The notes beneath the pieces were generated by a model. The model was given only the letters and a program-made list of their open reading frames with translations. It was not told the origin of the DNA and did no database searches. This document shows positions 8,447-17,251 of a stretch of DNA of 64,000 nucleotides, in pieces (within the stretch, counting starts at the first letter, position 1; every line of letters begins with the position of its first letter). Position numbers and translations under genes: made by a program. The stretch comes from Salinigranum marinum (lineage in GTDB: Archaea; Halobacteriota; Halobacteria; Halobacteriales; Haloferacaceae), in the NCBI RefSeq assembly GCF_024228675.1, contig NZ_CP100461.1, forward strand, positions 496,001 to 560,000, read 5' to 3'.

Positions 8447-9826
8447 ATGTATCGGAGAAGATATCTGGCGGCGGCCGGCGCGTCGCTCGCATCGGTGCTC
8501 GCCGGCTGTTCGGCGGGAGACTCCTCGAATTCGGCAACGCCGACGTCGGCGGCCGCCGAGACGACGACGATGCCGACCGGAACCGCGACCAGAACTGCGA
8601 CGCCGACCGCGGAGCCGACCGAGACGGCAATGGCGACTGCCACAGAGACGCCGGTCGACGCACCCCGGCGGATCACCGGGCCACCGGCCGCCGGGATGGA
8701 GAGCTTCGACCGACTCGTCCCTCGACTGATGGATCGCTGGGACGTCCCCGGTGGGGCCGTCGCCGTGGTCAAGGACGGGCGTCTCGTCTTCGCCCGTGGA
8801 TACGGGCTGGCGAACCGGAGTACGCAGGCGGTCGTGACGCCAACCGCGCGCTTCCGCATCGCCAGTCTCGCCAAACCCCTCACCTCGGCCGCCGTCCTCC
8901 GATTGGTCGAGAACGGCCGAGTCGACCTCGACGACCGGGTGTTCGACGTCCTCGACGAGTTTCGGCCCAGCGGCCCGGCAGATCCGCGGATCGACGACAT
9001 CACGGTCCGGATGCTTCTCCGGCACACCGGGGGCTGGGACATCGAGGAACTCGGCTTCGATCCGATGTTCGAGTCCGTTCGCATCGCACGAGAGGAGGGA
9101 GAGAATCCTCCCGCGAGTGCGGAGACGGTGATCCGGTTCATGCTGAAGCGAGACCTGAACTTCGACCCCGGGAAGAAGTTCGCGTACTCGAACTTCGGCT
9201 ACTGCGTCCTGGGCCGCCTCGTCGCGCGCATCACCGGACAGTCGTACGAGTCGTACGTGCGGAACAGCGTTCTGTCCCGAACGGAGGTCTCTCGTATGCG
9301 GATCGGCGCGACCCGTCTGGAGAACCGAGCGGACGACGAAGTTCGCTACTATCACGACGAGTCGACCGACTCCGTCTTCCCGGACGAAGGGACTGTTCCG
9401 ACTCCGTATGGCGGGTTCTACCTACAGGCGATGGACGCTCACGGCGGCTGGATCGCGTCGCCGATCGATCTCCTCCGATTCGTGACTCACGTCGACGGCC
9501 GCGGGCCGGTCGCGGATGTACTGTCGTCCGGCACCGTCCGCACGATGACGAGTCGCCCCGCCGCCGCCCACTGGGACGGCTCCGACTATTACTACGGGAT
9601 GGGCTGGCTGGTCCGGCCCTCGATGGACAACTGGTGGCACTCGGGGTCGCTGCCGGGCACGAGCAGCCTGATGGTCCGGACCGGCCATGACCTCTCGTGG
9701 GCGGCGCTGTTCAACAGACGGTCCTCGGACGAAGAGTTCGTCTCGGCTCTCGACCGGACCCTCTGGGAGGCCGCTCGGTCGGTGTCGACGTGGCCCGATC
9801 GAGACCTCTTCGGGGCGTTCCCCTGA
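8447..9826 (+). CDS. Tat-exported lipoprotein serine hydrolase (class C beta-lactamase / D-aminopeptidase fold)
   Basis: This 459-residue protein is anchored outside the cell. The N-terminus has a Tat motif (RRRYLAAAG) and a lipobox ending LAGC at Cys21, then a Thr/Ala-rich linker to about residue 75. The catalytic set of the serine beta-lactamase-like family is present: SLAK (S140, K143), Tyr247 in YSN, and HSG (398-400). Members hydrolyse peptides, esters or amides; true antibiotic hydrolysis is unlikely here. A TATA-like ACTTATC lies about 30 bases before the ATG, so the message is probably leaderless. Confidence 0.88.
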   Translation: MYRRRYLAAAGASLASVLAGCSAGDSSNSATPTSAAAETTTMPTGTATRTATPTAEPTETAMATATETPVDAPRRITGPPAAGMESFDRLVPRLMDRWDVPGGAVAVVKDGRLVFARGYGLANRSTQAVVTPTARFRIASLAKPLTSAAVLRLVENGRVDLDDRVFDVLDEFRPSGPADPRIDDITVRMLLRHTGGWDIEELGFDPMFESVRIAREEGENPPASAETVIRFMLKRDLNFDPGKKFAYSNFGYCVLGRLVARITGQSYESYVRNSVLSRTEVSRMRIGATRLENRADDEVRYYHDESTDSVFPDEGTVPTPYGGFYLQAMDAHGGWIASPIDLLRFVTHVDGRGPVADVLSSGTVRTMTSRPAAAHWDGSDYYYGMGWLVRPSMDNWWHSGSLPGTSSLMVRTGHDLSWAALFNRRSSDEEFVSALDRTLWEAARSVSTWPDRDLFGAFP

Positions 9827-9928
9827 CCGCCCGACAGTGTTTATCTCGGCGGTGGGATCGAGTCGCGGATCCGTCCGATTCGGCCGCCATAAACGCCCGC
9901 CCGCTATACGAAACGACCGACCCCGTGG

Positions 9929-10342
9929 TCAGTCGTCGGCCATCTGCGCTTCGAAGTGCGCCCCGATCGCCGCCGTCTCCGCCTCGAACGTGTCGAGGTC
10001 GTAGTTCTGCGCGTGTAAGATCGCGCTGTAGCGTGCGGTCACGCTCGCCAGCATCGACAACTCCGCGAGTTCCTCCTCGGTCGCGCCGTGGAGCTTCGCT
10101 GCCTCGCTGTGGAAGTGCGTGCAGTACGGGCACTTGACGTTCGCCGCGACCGCGAGCCCGATCAGTTCTCGGTACTTCGGTGGAATCTCCCACTCGCCGA
10201 CGAGATACCGTTTGAAGAAGGGCCACTCGTCGACGGCGTCCGCCGGTGGGAGGGCGTCGAGCCACTCCGGAACGGTACCCAGCGTCTCCTCGACATCTTG
10301 GAGCGTCTCGTCGTGATCCGTCGTCGTTGGACTGGTTGCCAT
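9929..10342 (-). CDS. Carboxymuconolactone decarboxylase / AhpD-like protein
   Basis: This is a 137-residue cytoplasmic protein of the CMD/AhpD fold. The conserved CPYCTHFH places the redox Cys pair at 71 and 74 with a nearby His, which is typical of AhpD-like alkylhydroperoxidase activity. The N-terminal half (PEWLDALPPADAVDEWPFFKRY) is longer than the bare domain. It is divergent from the FMN-binding gene at 10533, separated by 190 bases, so a shared role in oxidative stress is possible but only inferred. Confidence 0.85.
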   Translation of the reverse strand: MATSPTTTDHDETLQDVEETLGTVPEWLDALPPADAVDEWPFFKRYLVGEWEIPPKYRELIGLAVAANVKCPYCTHFHSEAAKLHGATEEELAELSMLASVTARYSAILHAQNYDLDTFEAETAAIGAHFEAQMADD

Positions 10343-10501
10343 CGTTGTCTCCGATTCGACCGGCTCGATGCGCCGCGGTCGAATCGACTCACGTTGGCCC
10401 CGGAACGTGATAGTCGTATGTTACGAGTTCGTGTCGTTCGGTAGTCACATACGGGCCCGATGGGCTCGGTCCGGCCGGGCGAGCGGTCCGACGGGGGCGG
10501 T

Positions 10502-10508
10502 TTTATAC
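10502..10508 (+). promoter_or_regulatory. TATA box of the FMN-binding gene
   Basis: TTTATAC lies 25-31 bases before the ATG at 10533, the normal archaeal TATA distance to a transcription start. The message would therefore be leaderless. Confidence 0.55.
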
Positions 10509-10532
10509 GACCGGCTGTCGTGCCGATGACGT

Positions 10533-10964
10533 ATGTCTCGCGCAGAACTGATGGACGACACCGAGATCGACGAGTTCCTCGGGAACGAAGGGACGGCTGT
10601 CCTCGCGCTCGCGAGGGACGACGAATCGTACGCGATCCCCGTCTCGTACGGCTTCGACGCCACGGACGGGACGTTCTATCTCCGCCTGGCGTTTCACCCC
10701 GACAGCGAGAAGCGGGAGTACCTTGGGCCGAGTCGGAGGGTGTCGCTCGTCGTGAGCGAGGAGACCGACGACGGCTGGCGGAGCGTCGTCGCCCGCGGCC
10801 GCCTGCGCGAGACGGGTGAGGCGGCGATCGACTCCAGCGTCGTCGAGGCGATCCGCCGGGTCAACATCCCCTTCTTCACCGTGTTCGACCGGCCCGCCCG
10901 CGAGTTGGAGTTCGAGCTGTTCCGGCTCGCGCCCGACGACCTCACTGGGCACAAACAGACGTAG
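10533..10964 (+). CDS. Pyridoxamine 5'-phosphate oxidase-fold FMN-binding protein, copy 1
   Basis: This 143-residue protein has the split-barrel fold that binds FMN or related flavins. Recognisable features are AIPVSYGFDATDGTFYLRLA, a KREYL stretch, VSLVV, and GWRSVVARGRL. Such haloarchaeal proteins are mostly of unknown substrate. A very similar gene follows at 11041 in the same direction, so the two arose by tandem duplication. The C-terminus is charged and ends GHKQT. Confidence 0.83.
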   Translation: MSRAELMDDTEIDEFLGNEGTAVLALARDDESYAIPVSYGFDATDGTFYLRLAFHPDSEKREYLGPSRRVSLVVSEETDDGWRSVVARGRLRETGEAAIDSSVVEAIRRVNIPFFTVFDRPARELEFELFRLAPDDLTGHKQT

Positions 10965-11040
10965 CGGGCCGACGTCGGCCGGGAGGGGTTCGCGCCGAGG
11001 GTGGCGTACGGCTTTTCACCGCCGAGCGCGAACGTGTTTC

Positions 11041-11505
11041 ATGGACGATACGCGCTCGGTGCGGATGGCCGGCGAAGAGCGAGCCGAGTTCCTCGGAACG
11101 GGTGGAACCGGTGTCGTCTCGTTCCCGACGGGTGCGGACGACGCGCCCTACTCGTTCCCGGTGTCGTACGGCTACGATCCCGAGGACGGCGAGTTCTACC
11201 TCCGACTCGCGTTCGGGCCCGACACCGAGAAAGGGAGCGTCGTCGACGACGGGAAGCGCGCCTCGCTCGTCGTGTACGACCGCGACGACACCGACGACGA
11301 CCGCTGGCGGAGCGTCGTCGTCACCGGGCGCCTCGAAGAGGTGACCGAGGCGGCCATCGACTCGGACGTGGTCCAGGCGATGCGACGGATCCACATCCCG
11401 CTCGTCGACGTGTTCGAGCGCCACCCGCGCGAGCTCACGTTCCGGTTCTTCCGGATCTCGACCGCCGAGGTCACCGGTCGGAAGGAGGCCCGGAGCGACG
11501 ACTGA
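11041..11505 (+). CDS. Pyridoxamine 5'-phosphate oxidase-fold FMN-binding protein, copy 2
   Basis: This 154-residue paralogue of the gene just upstream shares the blocks FPVSYGYDPEDGEFYLRLAF, ASLVVYD, RWRSVVVTGRLEEVTEAAIDS and HIPLVDVFERHPRELTF. The start at 11041 matches the beginning of copy 1; the open frame extends further upstream without similarity. The 76-base gap holds TTTCACCG and no clear own TATA box, so the pair may be transcribed together. Confidence 0.83.
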   Translation: MDDTRSVRMAGEERAEFLGTGGTGVVSFPTGADDAPYSFPVSYGYDPEDGEFYLRLAFGPDTEKGSVVDDGKRASLVVYDRDDTDDDRWRSVVVTGRLEEVTEAAIDSDVVQAMRRIHIPLVDVFERHPRELTFRFFRISTAEVTGRKEARSDD

Positions 11506-11545
11506 CCCCCACCGTCCCTACCGACGCCACGCCCCCGGAGCCGGC

Positions 11546-12763
11546 TCACTCGTCGGCCGGCAGGTGTCCCGAGACGAGTTCCCCGCCGAGGAGCACCGCT
11601 TCGGGGGCGTTCAGGACGGTCGCGTCGGCCAGCGGGTCGCCCGAGACGACGAGCAGGTCGGCGTGGGTTCCGGGAGCGAGCGTGCCGCAGCCGTCGAGAC
11701 CGACCGTCTCGGCGGCGGTCTCGGTCATGGCCGTGATCGCCCCTCGCGGTGAGAGGCCGTGTTCGATCATGAATCCCACCTCCGCGGCGTTCGAGCCGTG
11801 GTAGTTGAACGGCGTCCCGGCGTCGGTTCCTCCGGCGATCCGGACGCCGGCGTCGACCGCCCGAGCGAACGATTCGAGATGCCGTTCGTAGATGTGTTCG
11901 GTCTTACGCGCCGAGTCGGGCGTCGCCCACTCGACGTTCCGGACGATGTAGTACGGTGCCGAGAGCGTGGGCACGAGCGTGACGTCCTCGCTGACGAGCA
12001 ACTCGACCGCCTCGTCGTCGAGGAACGTCCCGTGTTCGATGGTGTCCACGCCGGCGAGCGCGGCCGCCTTCGCCCCCTCCGCGCCGTGGACGTGCGTCGC
12101 CGCGTGGAGGCCGTGCCGGTGGGTCTCGTCGACGAGCGCGTCGAGTTCGTCGTCGGTCAACGCGACCGTGTCGGGGTCGGTTCCGGGTGTCGTCACCCCA
12201 CCGGTGGTCATGAACTTGATGAACGCCGCGCCGCGTTTGACCTGCTCGCGGACCGCCTTCCGCGCGTCGATCGGGCCGTCGATCTCACGGCCGAGGTGGT
12301 GGCCGTGCCCGCCCGTGATCGTGATCGAGCGGCTGTTCGTGACCATGCGTGGCCCCGTCACGTCGCCGCGTTCGACCGCCCGTTCGAGGTCGAGATCGAC
12401 GCCCCGTGCACCCATCGTCCGGACACCCGTGATCCCCGCCGCCAGGGTCTTGCGCGCGTTGCGCGCCTCCACGAGCGCCAGTTCGGCGTCCGACATGTCG
12501 ACGATGGGCTCGACGCTCGTCTCGCCGGACAGCGAGAAGTGGACGTGGGCGTCGACGAGCCCCGGAAGAAGGGTCTTGCCCGAGAGGTCGACGACACGTT
12601 CGTCGGCCCGTGGGTCGAGATCGCCGACGGCGTCGATCCGGCCCTCGGCGATCCGAAGGTCGCCCTCGTGGTCGTCGGCACCCGACAGCAGCCGGGCGTC
12701 TCGCAACAACATCGTCCGTTCTCGGGAGTCGGCGAGCATGAATGTGTGTGACTCGGCGCTCAC
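11546..12763 (-). CDS. Amidohydrolase family metal-dependent hydrolase (imidazolonepropionase-like)
   Basis: This 405-residue enzyme is built like the imidazolonepropionase / Xaa-Pro dipeptidase group of amidohydrolases. Metal ligands visible are H73 and H75 (VDAHVHFS), likely carboxylated K183 (FIKFMTTGG), H224 or H226, H244 (TIEHGTF) and D314 (GGTDAGTPF). The start at 12763 is 3 bases after the stop of the acetyltransferase gene; internal ATGs at 12739 and 12712 are alternatives, the last fitting the conserved core best. The natural substrate is unknown. Confidence 0.85.
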   Translation of the reverse strand: MSAESHTFMLADSRERTMLLRDARLLSGADDHEGDLRIAEGRIDAVGDLDPRADERVVDLSGKTLLPGLVDAHVHFSLSGETSVEPIVDMSDAELALVEARNARKTLAAGITGVRTMGARGVDLDLERAVERGDVTGPRMVTNSRSITITGGHGHHLGREIDGPIDARKAVREQVKRGAAFIKFMTTGGVTTPGTDPDTVALTDDELDALVDETHRHGLHAATHVHGAEGAKAAALAGVDTIEHGTFLDDEAVELLVSEDVTLVPTLSAPYYIVRNVEWATPDSARKTEHIYERHLESFARAVDAGVRIAGGTDAGTPFNYHGSNAAEVGFMIEHGLSPRGAITAMTETAAETVGLDGCGTLAPGTHADLLVVSGDPLADATVLNAPEAVLLGGELVSGHLPADE

Positions 12764-12766
12764 GTG

Positions 12767-13276
12767 TCAGAGCGACCGTGCGACCATCTCGCCCCAGTGT
12801 TCGAAGCCCCAGCGGTCGTAAAACGCCCGGGCGCGGTCGTTCTCGCGGTCGACGTCGAGCACGAGTCGGTCGAGCGGGAGGTCCTGTGCGCGCGCACAGT
12901 CTAAGGCGACCTCCATCAGGCCGTCGGCGACACCCGTCCCGCGCGCGGGCGGGTCGAGATACACTTCGTTCAGGACGGCCGCATCCCAGACGAATGCCAG
13001 CGACGCGGGGAGGACGAAGACGTAGCCGATCAGTCCCTCCTCGTGGGCGGCGACCTGGACACAGTCGGGATCCTCGTCGACGCACCGCCCGACCCACGCC
13101 AGCCACTTCTCTCGGTAGTCTTCGCTGAGCTTCGCCGCGTACCGCGCGCGCTTGTCCTCGCCGCCGGTCGCGTCGCCGAGTCCCAGCTCGAACCCCCGCT
13201 TGAGCGACCAGAGCTCGTCGGCGTCTGATTCCTCGTAGAGTCGGATCGTCACGCCCGCGTCCGTGGTCTCGGTCAT
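12767..13276 (-). CDS. GNAT-family N-acetyltransferase
   Basis: This 169-residue protein has the acetyl-CoA binding core NEVYLDPPARGTGVADGLM (motif A) and a C-terminal DRENDRARAFYDRWGFEHWG (motif B). It would transfer an acetyl group to an amine of an unknown substrate. It is the first gene of a two-gene unit with the amidohydrolase, which might act on the acetylated or related product; this link is inferred from position only. Confidence 0.85.
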   Translation of the reverse strand: MTETTDAGVTIRLYEESDADELWSLKRGFELGLGDATGGEDKRARYAAKLSEDYREKWLAWVGRCVDEDPDCVQVAAHEEGLIGYVFVLPASLAFVWDAAVLNEVYLDPPARGTGVADGLMEVALDCARAQDLPLDRLVLDVDRENDRARAFYDRWGFEHWGEMVARSL

Positions 13277-13764
13277 GATCGAGCTACCGTGACGAGGGTA
13301 CGTGAACGCTCCCCTCCGGTGGTCGTCTCGACCGGGGCGGCGCGGCCCCGTTCGCGTCCCACCGCCAACCTTCGGTGATTCTCTATCGCGGCAAGCGGTT
13401 TATCTCGTGGCGCTCGGCGCAGTTGCCCGGCCGATAGATCGGTCCGTGGCCGTCCCGAACGCTCCGGCTCCCGGAGTTTGGGCGTTCGCTGCGCTCCTCG
13501 TATCGCCATGGCGTTCGCGTCGGCCGGCCCCCGCCAGCGATCTGTACCGCTCAGTCTCGTTTCCGGTGGTCACGGCCCGTCGACGGGAGTCTACCGTGTC
13601 TCCGGTCCGCTACCGACCCGACACGCGTCGCTCCGGTTGGGCCGCACGGACGGGGGGGACAACAGCAGACCCGTATCGGACCGTGTAATCATAGGAAATA
13701 TTAGGTCCTTGGGTAGGTATTCACGAAACCTATTACACCGGGACGCCACAAATCCGACTCGGAA
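13277..13764. other. Intergenic stretch, gene-poor
   Basis: No frame in these 488 bases looks coding; those present are Arg/Ser-rich. Near its right end CTATTAC (about 13730-13736) sits some 30 bases before the ATG at 13765 and is a likely TATA box for that gene. Confidence 0.5.
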
Positions 13765-14046
13765 ATGAGTAAAACTGGTCAAACCACCGTCACCCGGCCC
13801 TCGACGGAGGCACTCGTGACCCTCGGTGATCGGGTCCACGAGGCGGCCTCCCAGGAGGGGATCTCGCTCGACTACCACGACGGCCTCTGGACGGCGACCG
13901 ACACGACCACCGGCGAACGAGCCACCGATCTGTCGATGGCGGGCGCATGGGCGGGGCTCCGCGAGACCGACGTCTACGCCGTCCACGCTCTCCTCGAAGA
14001 ACGCGGCGCGTCGATCGTCCGCCCGTCGGCGTTCCTCGACGAGTAG
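13765..14046 (+). CDS. Small acidic hypothetical protein
   Basis: This 93-residue protein has good haloarchaeal composition (many Asp, Glu, Thr) and a TATA-like box upstream, so I consider it real, but I do not recognise the family. Visible pattern: a central YHDGLWTATDTTTGERATDLS stretch split by Trp, then WAGLRETDVYAVHALLEERGAS, which looks like a helix. No metal or nucleotide motif is present and no neighbour explains it. Confidence 0.6.
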   Translation: MSKTGQTTVTRPSTEALVTLGDRVHEAASQEGISLDYHDGLWTATDTTTGERATDLSMAGAWAGLRETDVYAVHALLEERGASIVRPSAFLDE

Positions 14047-14347
14047 TCGCGCCCGTCGACTCGGGCCGGGAGATCACGTCACAAACCACTGTTTCGGTCT
14101 ACCAGTCGCTACCATGGCGACCGAGACCGGCGTCGTGAAGCCCGAACCGGACCTGCTCACGCGCACCCAACAGGGCGAGCCCGACGAGGCTTCAGTGGAC
14201 GGGACCGACTCCCACCGACTCCTTCGCTGCGAGTCCGGTATCCAGTGCGGGTCGCGAGTCGACCCCGACCGCCAGTGGAGCCGGTCCTGTCTCATCCCCG
14301 CCGGACGGTCGGCCCCGGTCCGTCGGCCCTCGACCGGTGCCTCGTGC
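14047..14347. other. Intergenic stretch without a clear gene
   Basis: A plus-strand ATG at 14114 (MATETGVVKPEPDLL) opens a frame that runs into the antisense of the next gene and soon loses coding character; a minus frame is Arg/Ser-rich. I call nothing here. Confidence 0.45.
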
Positions 14348-14980
14348 TCAGCGACGCATCGCGTCCCAGAGGCGGACGCTGACGACGGCAGTGCTCACGA
14401 GGACGAGCATCAGCTCCCAGCCCGCCTGAAACACCGGCGCGACCCGCTCGACGTCTTCGGGCTCGCCCCCGGGGCTCGGATCGACGGGGGTGCTGTAGTG
14501 AAGCGTCCGCGTCGACGGTTGTGGCTGTGCCTGCGCCGGCGGCTGGATCTCGACGAACGTCTGGACGAGACCGCGCTGATCGGAGAGCAGGAGTTCGCCG
14601 TCGACCGTGTAGAACGCGTCGACCGCGGGGTAGAAGACGTTCACGCCGTTCGTGAACAGGTCGGGGAGGATCCCGCCACAGAAGAGCGCCGCGAGCGAGA
14701 CCCACGCGATCCGGACGCCGCGCGTTCCGAACCTGGCCCGAAGCACCGACTCCGTCCGGGTCGTCTCGTACAGCAAGACGAGCCCCAGGAGCGCCGGAAA
14801 CAGGAGGCTGTGGAGCAGCGAGCGGTGGGCCCCGGGGAGGACGAGCCCAGCGAAGGCGTCGAGATCGGGCACGGCCGCGACCGCGACGACGCAGGCGATG
14901 GCCCGCGCGTCGAACTCGGTGGTGAGCAGTGCGGCACCCACGAGCCCACCGATCGCGACGTGAACGAGTGTCGAGGGCAT
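14348..14980 (-). CDS. Membrane-bound metal-dependent hydrolase, YdjM/LexA-binding-like family
   Basis: This is a 210-residue membrane protein. The start MPSTLVHVAIGG (14980) is typical of the family, whose N-terminal His and the later PDLDAF and HRSLLHSLLFP patterns are thought to bind metal. About four to five hydrophobic spans are visible, and a soluble loop of about 60 residues (SDQRGLVQTF to EDVERVAP) precedes the last one. The upstream extension in the same frame is Arg-rich and not part of the gene. The biochemical role of this family remains poorly defined. Confidence 0.75.
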   Translation of the reverse strand: MPSTLVHVAIGGLVGAALLTTEFDARAIACVVAVAAVPDLDAFAGLVLPGAHRSLLHSLLFPALLGLVLLYETTRTESVLRARFGTRGVRIAWVSLAALFCGGILPDLFTNGVNVFYPAVDAFYTVDGELLLSDQRGLVQTFVEIQPPAQAQPQPSTRTLHYSTPVDPSPGGEPEDVERVAPVFQAGWELMLVLVSTAVVSVRLWDAMRR

Positions 14981-15247
14981 ACCCGCAGTCCGTCTGGCTG
15001 CGGCTTGAGCGTTGGCCCCGGCTTCCGGCCGTCGACGAGCGGAGCGGCGGGTCTCGACGTTCGTCGAGGGTCGGTTTCGGTACGGTTTTGTGCCCCGTCG
15101 TCGGAGAACGGCCATGCGACAGCACCGGCCGTGGGCTCCCGGGGCAAAGCCGTCTCGGCTCGCCCGGACGACGACGCTCGACCGTCGACGGATCGCTCAC
15201 CCGCTCGTGGCCGCGGGCGGATTCGACGTGATCACGGGTGAGTCGGC

Positions 15248-15955
15248 GTGACAGACGGTCTGCGCGCCGACCTGGCCCGCCGGATCGCCGGCGAAGTCAC
15301 GCTCAGTACCGACCCCGGTGCGACTCTCCGGAAGTGGCGCACCGACTTCGATATCTCTCAGACGGCGCTCGCGGACCACCTCGACGTCTCGTCGTCGGTC
15401 GTCTCTGACTACGAGTCCGGCCGGCGGGAGAGCCCGGGGATCGGGGTCGTCAGCCGGATGGTGAACGCGCTGCTCGACATCGACGAGGCGCGCGGCGGGT
15501 CGCGCATCCGACAGTACGCTCGGGTCGTCGGAGCCGGCTTCGAGAGCGACATCGTCCGGGACCTCCGCGAGTACCCGACGGCGATCAGGCTCTCTCGGGT
15601 GTACGAGGCGATGGACGCGACGGAAGTCGTCCGCGGCGACACCAACCGCGTGAGCGGTCACACCGTCATCGACAGCATCGAGGCGATCACGCGGCTCTCC
15701 AGCGAGGAGTTCTACCGACTGTACGGCGAGTCGACCAACCGGGTGCTCGTGTTCACGAACGTCACCCGCGGGGAGTCGCCACTGGTCGCGCTCCGCGTGG
15801 TGAACCCGACCCCGAACGCGGTCGTGCTGCACGGGCTCTCCGAGGACGCCCTCTGGGAGCACGCGGCCACCCTCGCCACCATCGACGGCTTCTCGCTCGC
15901 GGTCTCCGATCGCGACCTCGACGAGTTGCTCGCGGAGCTCCGCGCGCTGGCCTGA
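15248..15955 (+). CDS. XRE-type helix-turn-helix transcriptional regulator
   Basis: This 235-residue protein has a lambda-repressor-like DNA-binding domain (about 26-85) with ISQTALADHLDVSSSVVSDY as helix-turn-helix. It then has an archaeal C-terminal domain of about 140 residues without motifs I recognise; the architecture resembles archaeal COG1709 regulators. Translation begins at GTG 15248. It lies alone between the membrane hydrolase (divergent) and the HExxH membrane protein (convergent), so its targets are unknown. Confidence 0.78.
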   Translation: MTDGLRADLARRIAGEVTLSTDPGATLRKWRTDFDISQTALADHLDVSSSVVSDYESGRRESPGIGVVSRMVNALLDIDEARGGSRIRQYARVVGAGFESDIVRDLREYPTAIRLSRVYEAMDATEVVRGDTNRVSGHTVIDSIEAITRLSSEEFYRLYGESTNRVLVFTNVTRGESPLVALRVVNPTPNAVVLHGLSEDALWEHAATLATIDGFSLAVSDRDLDELLAELRALA

Positions 15956-16005
15956 GCCGGGAGCGACCGGCCGACGGGCGAGATACGTCGGGGGAAGAAC
16001 CCGCT

Positions 16006-17127
16006 TCATGTCCGCCCGCAGATCCGACGTTCCTCGTACGCCCCGAGGGCGAACCCTGCTTCGAGGTCGGCCGCGGTCTCCCGGGAGAGCCGGGTGTTCG
16101 TCCCGTCGTACGTCGGTGCGAGCCAGCCCGACTCCGTGTGCGGGCGCCCCTCGACCCGGCCCGCCGTGTTGTGCAGGAGTTCGTGCGTGAGGAAGGCCAC
16201 GCGGTCCGTCCGCCCGCCGTTGACCGTCGTCGCGGTCCCGTCGACGACGGAGACGTAACCGCCGAGCGCCCCTCGGCCACTCATCTGTGGATGCGTGATC
16301 TCGCCGAACGTGGTCTGGTAGTAGACGCACGTCGCCCCCTGGAGGTGATCGCGGTCGTACCGGCTCCGGATCGTCTCCCCGTCGGGTTCGTACGCGCTGA
16401 CAGACCGGTCGAGTTGCCGTTCGTCGACGACGTGGAGACTGATCCCGGTCGAGCCGTCGGGGTTCTCCACGGGCATCTCCGCCCAGATGCTCCGGAGGTC
16501 GGCCCGTTCGGATCCGTCGAGGGGTTCGATCCCCCTGCCGTAGAGCACCTGCACGTAGAGGTCCTTTCGCCCGACGCTCGCGTTCGGCAACGGCACCCCG
16601 CCGGGTGTCTCGCCCGCACGCTCCCAATCGTCGAGGAGCCTGTCGCCGTCGCGGTCGGGGCTGGGCCGCGGGAGGGCGGTCCCGGCGACGGGTTCGCCGT
16701 CGGCCGTCGCCTCCTTCGAGAGATCGACGGCGTCGCCATCCATCTCGGCGATCGCGCCGGTTCCGGCGGCGACGTCCTGCAGTGCCCCTTTGGAATCGAC
16801 GAGCGTCACCAGCGTCGGCGCGGTCACGACGACGAGCAGGAGCGAGAAGATGACCATCACTTTCCCGAACGTGCTCTTCGGCGCGACGCGCCGCCAGCCG
16901 CGCCGGAGGGCGCGAAGGAGCCGGACGCTCACGGGGACGACGACCCGGACGATGAGCACGACTGCGAGCGCCGCAAGGAGCACCATCGCACCGACCACGG
17001 CGGCGGTGACGTCCGGGGACGGCAACGCCGTCGGCCACCACGGTGGCGCGGCGACTGTGGTGAGAGTCTCAGTCCCGAGTTTCAGGACGGCCGGCACGGC
17101 GGCTGTGACGATCGACTGCACTGCCAC
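16006..17127 (-). CDS. Membrane-anchored putative zinc metalloprotease (HELLH) with a calcium-type motif
   Basis: I do not recognise a named family. The 373-residue protein has two membrane spans (about 42-72 and 88-110), then a large outside domain. Residues 158-169 (DRDGDRLLDDWE) match the Asp-rich calcium loop of thrombospondin type-3/dockerin-like repeats. Residues 315-319 are HELLH inside a hydrophobic-then-polar context (VAFLTHELLHN), a classic zincin HExxH; H330 or a later Glu/Asp could be the third ligand. The metzincin spacing HExxHxxGxxH is not met (Gly is one residue late). An AT-rich promoter region lies at 17158-17215. Protease activity is inferred. Confidence 0.6.
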   Translation of the reverse strand: MAVQSIVTAAVPAVLKLGTETLTTVAAPPWWPTALPSPDVTAAVVGAMVLLAALAVVLIVRVVVPVSVRLLRALRRGWRRVAPKSTFGKVMVIFSLLLVVVTAPTLVTLVDSKGALQDVAAGTGAIAEMDGDAVDLSKEATADGEPVAGTALPRPSPDRDGDRLLDDWERAGETPGGVPLPNASVGRKDLYVQVLYGRGIEPLDGSERADLRSIWAEMPVENPDGSTGISLHVVDERQLDRSVSAYEPDGETIRSRYDRDHLQGATCVYYQTTFGEITHPQMSGRGALGGYVSVVDGTATTVNGGRTDRVAFLTHELLHNTAGRVEGRPHTESGWLAPTYDGTNTRLSRETAADLEAGFALGAYEERRICGRT

Positions 17128-17251
17128 CCGGTTCTGGGCCGCCGGTGAAAAACACAGCCTTCAAAATATCTATTTTGATAAGAAGTATTTGAACCGTTAA
17201 TAAAGGCTACTTAAATCAGGCCAGCGTCGGTGGCCGGCAGCACCGGATGGG

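Noticed and set aside
15197-17041. 614-codon minus-strand frame
   Set aside because: Arg-rich shadow crossing the XRE regulator and the HELLH protein in other frames.
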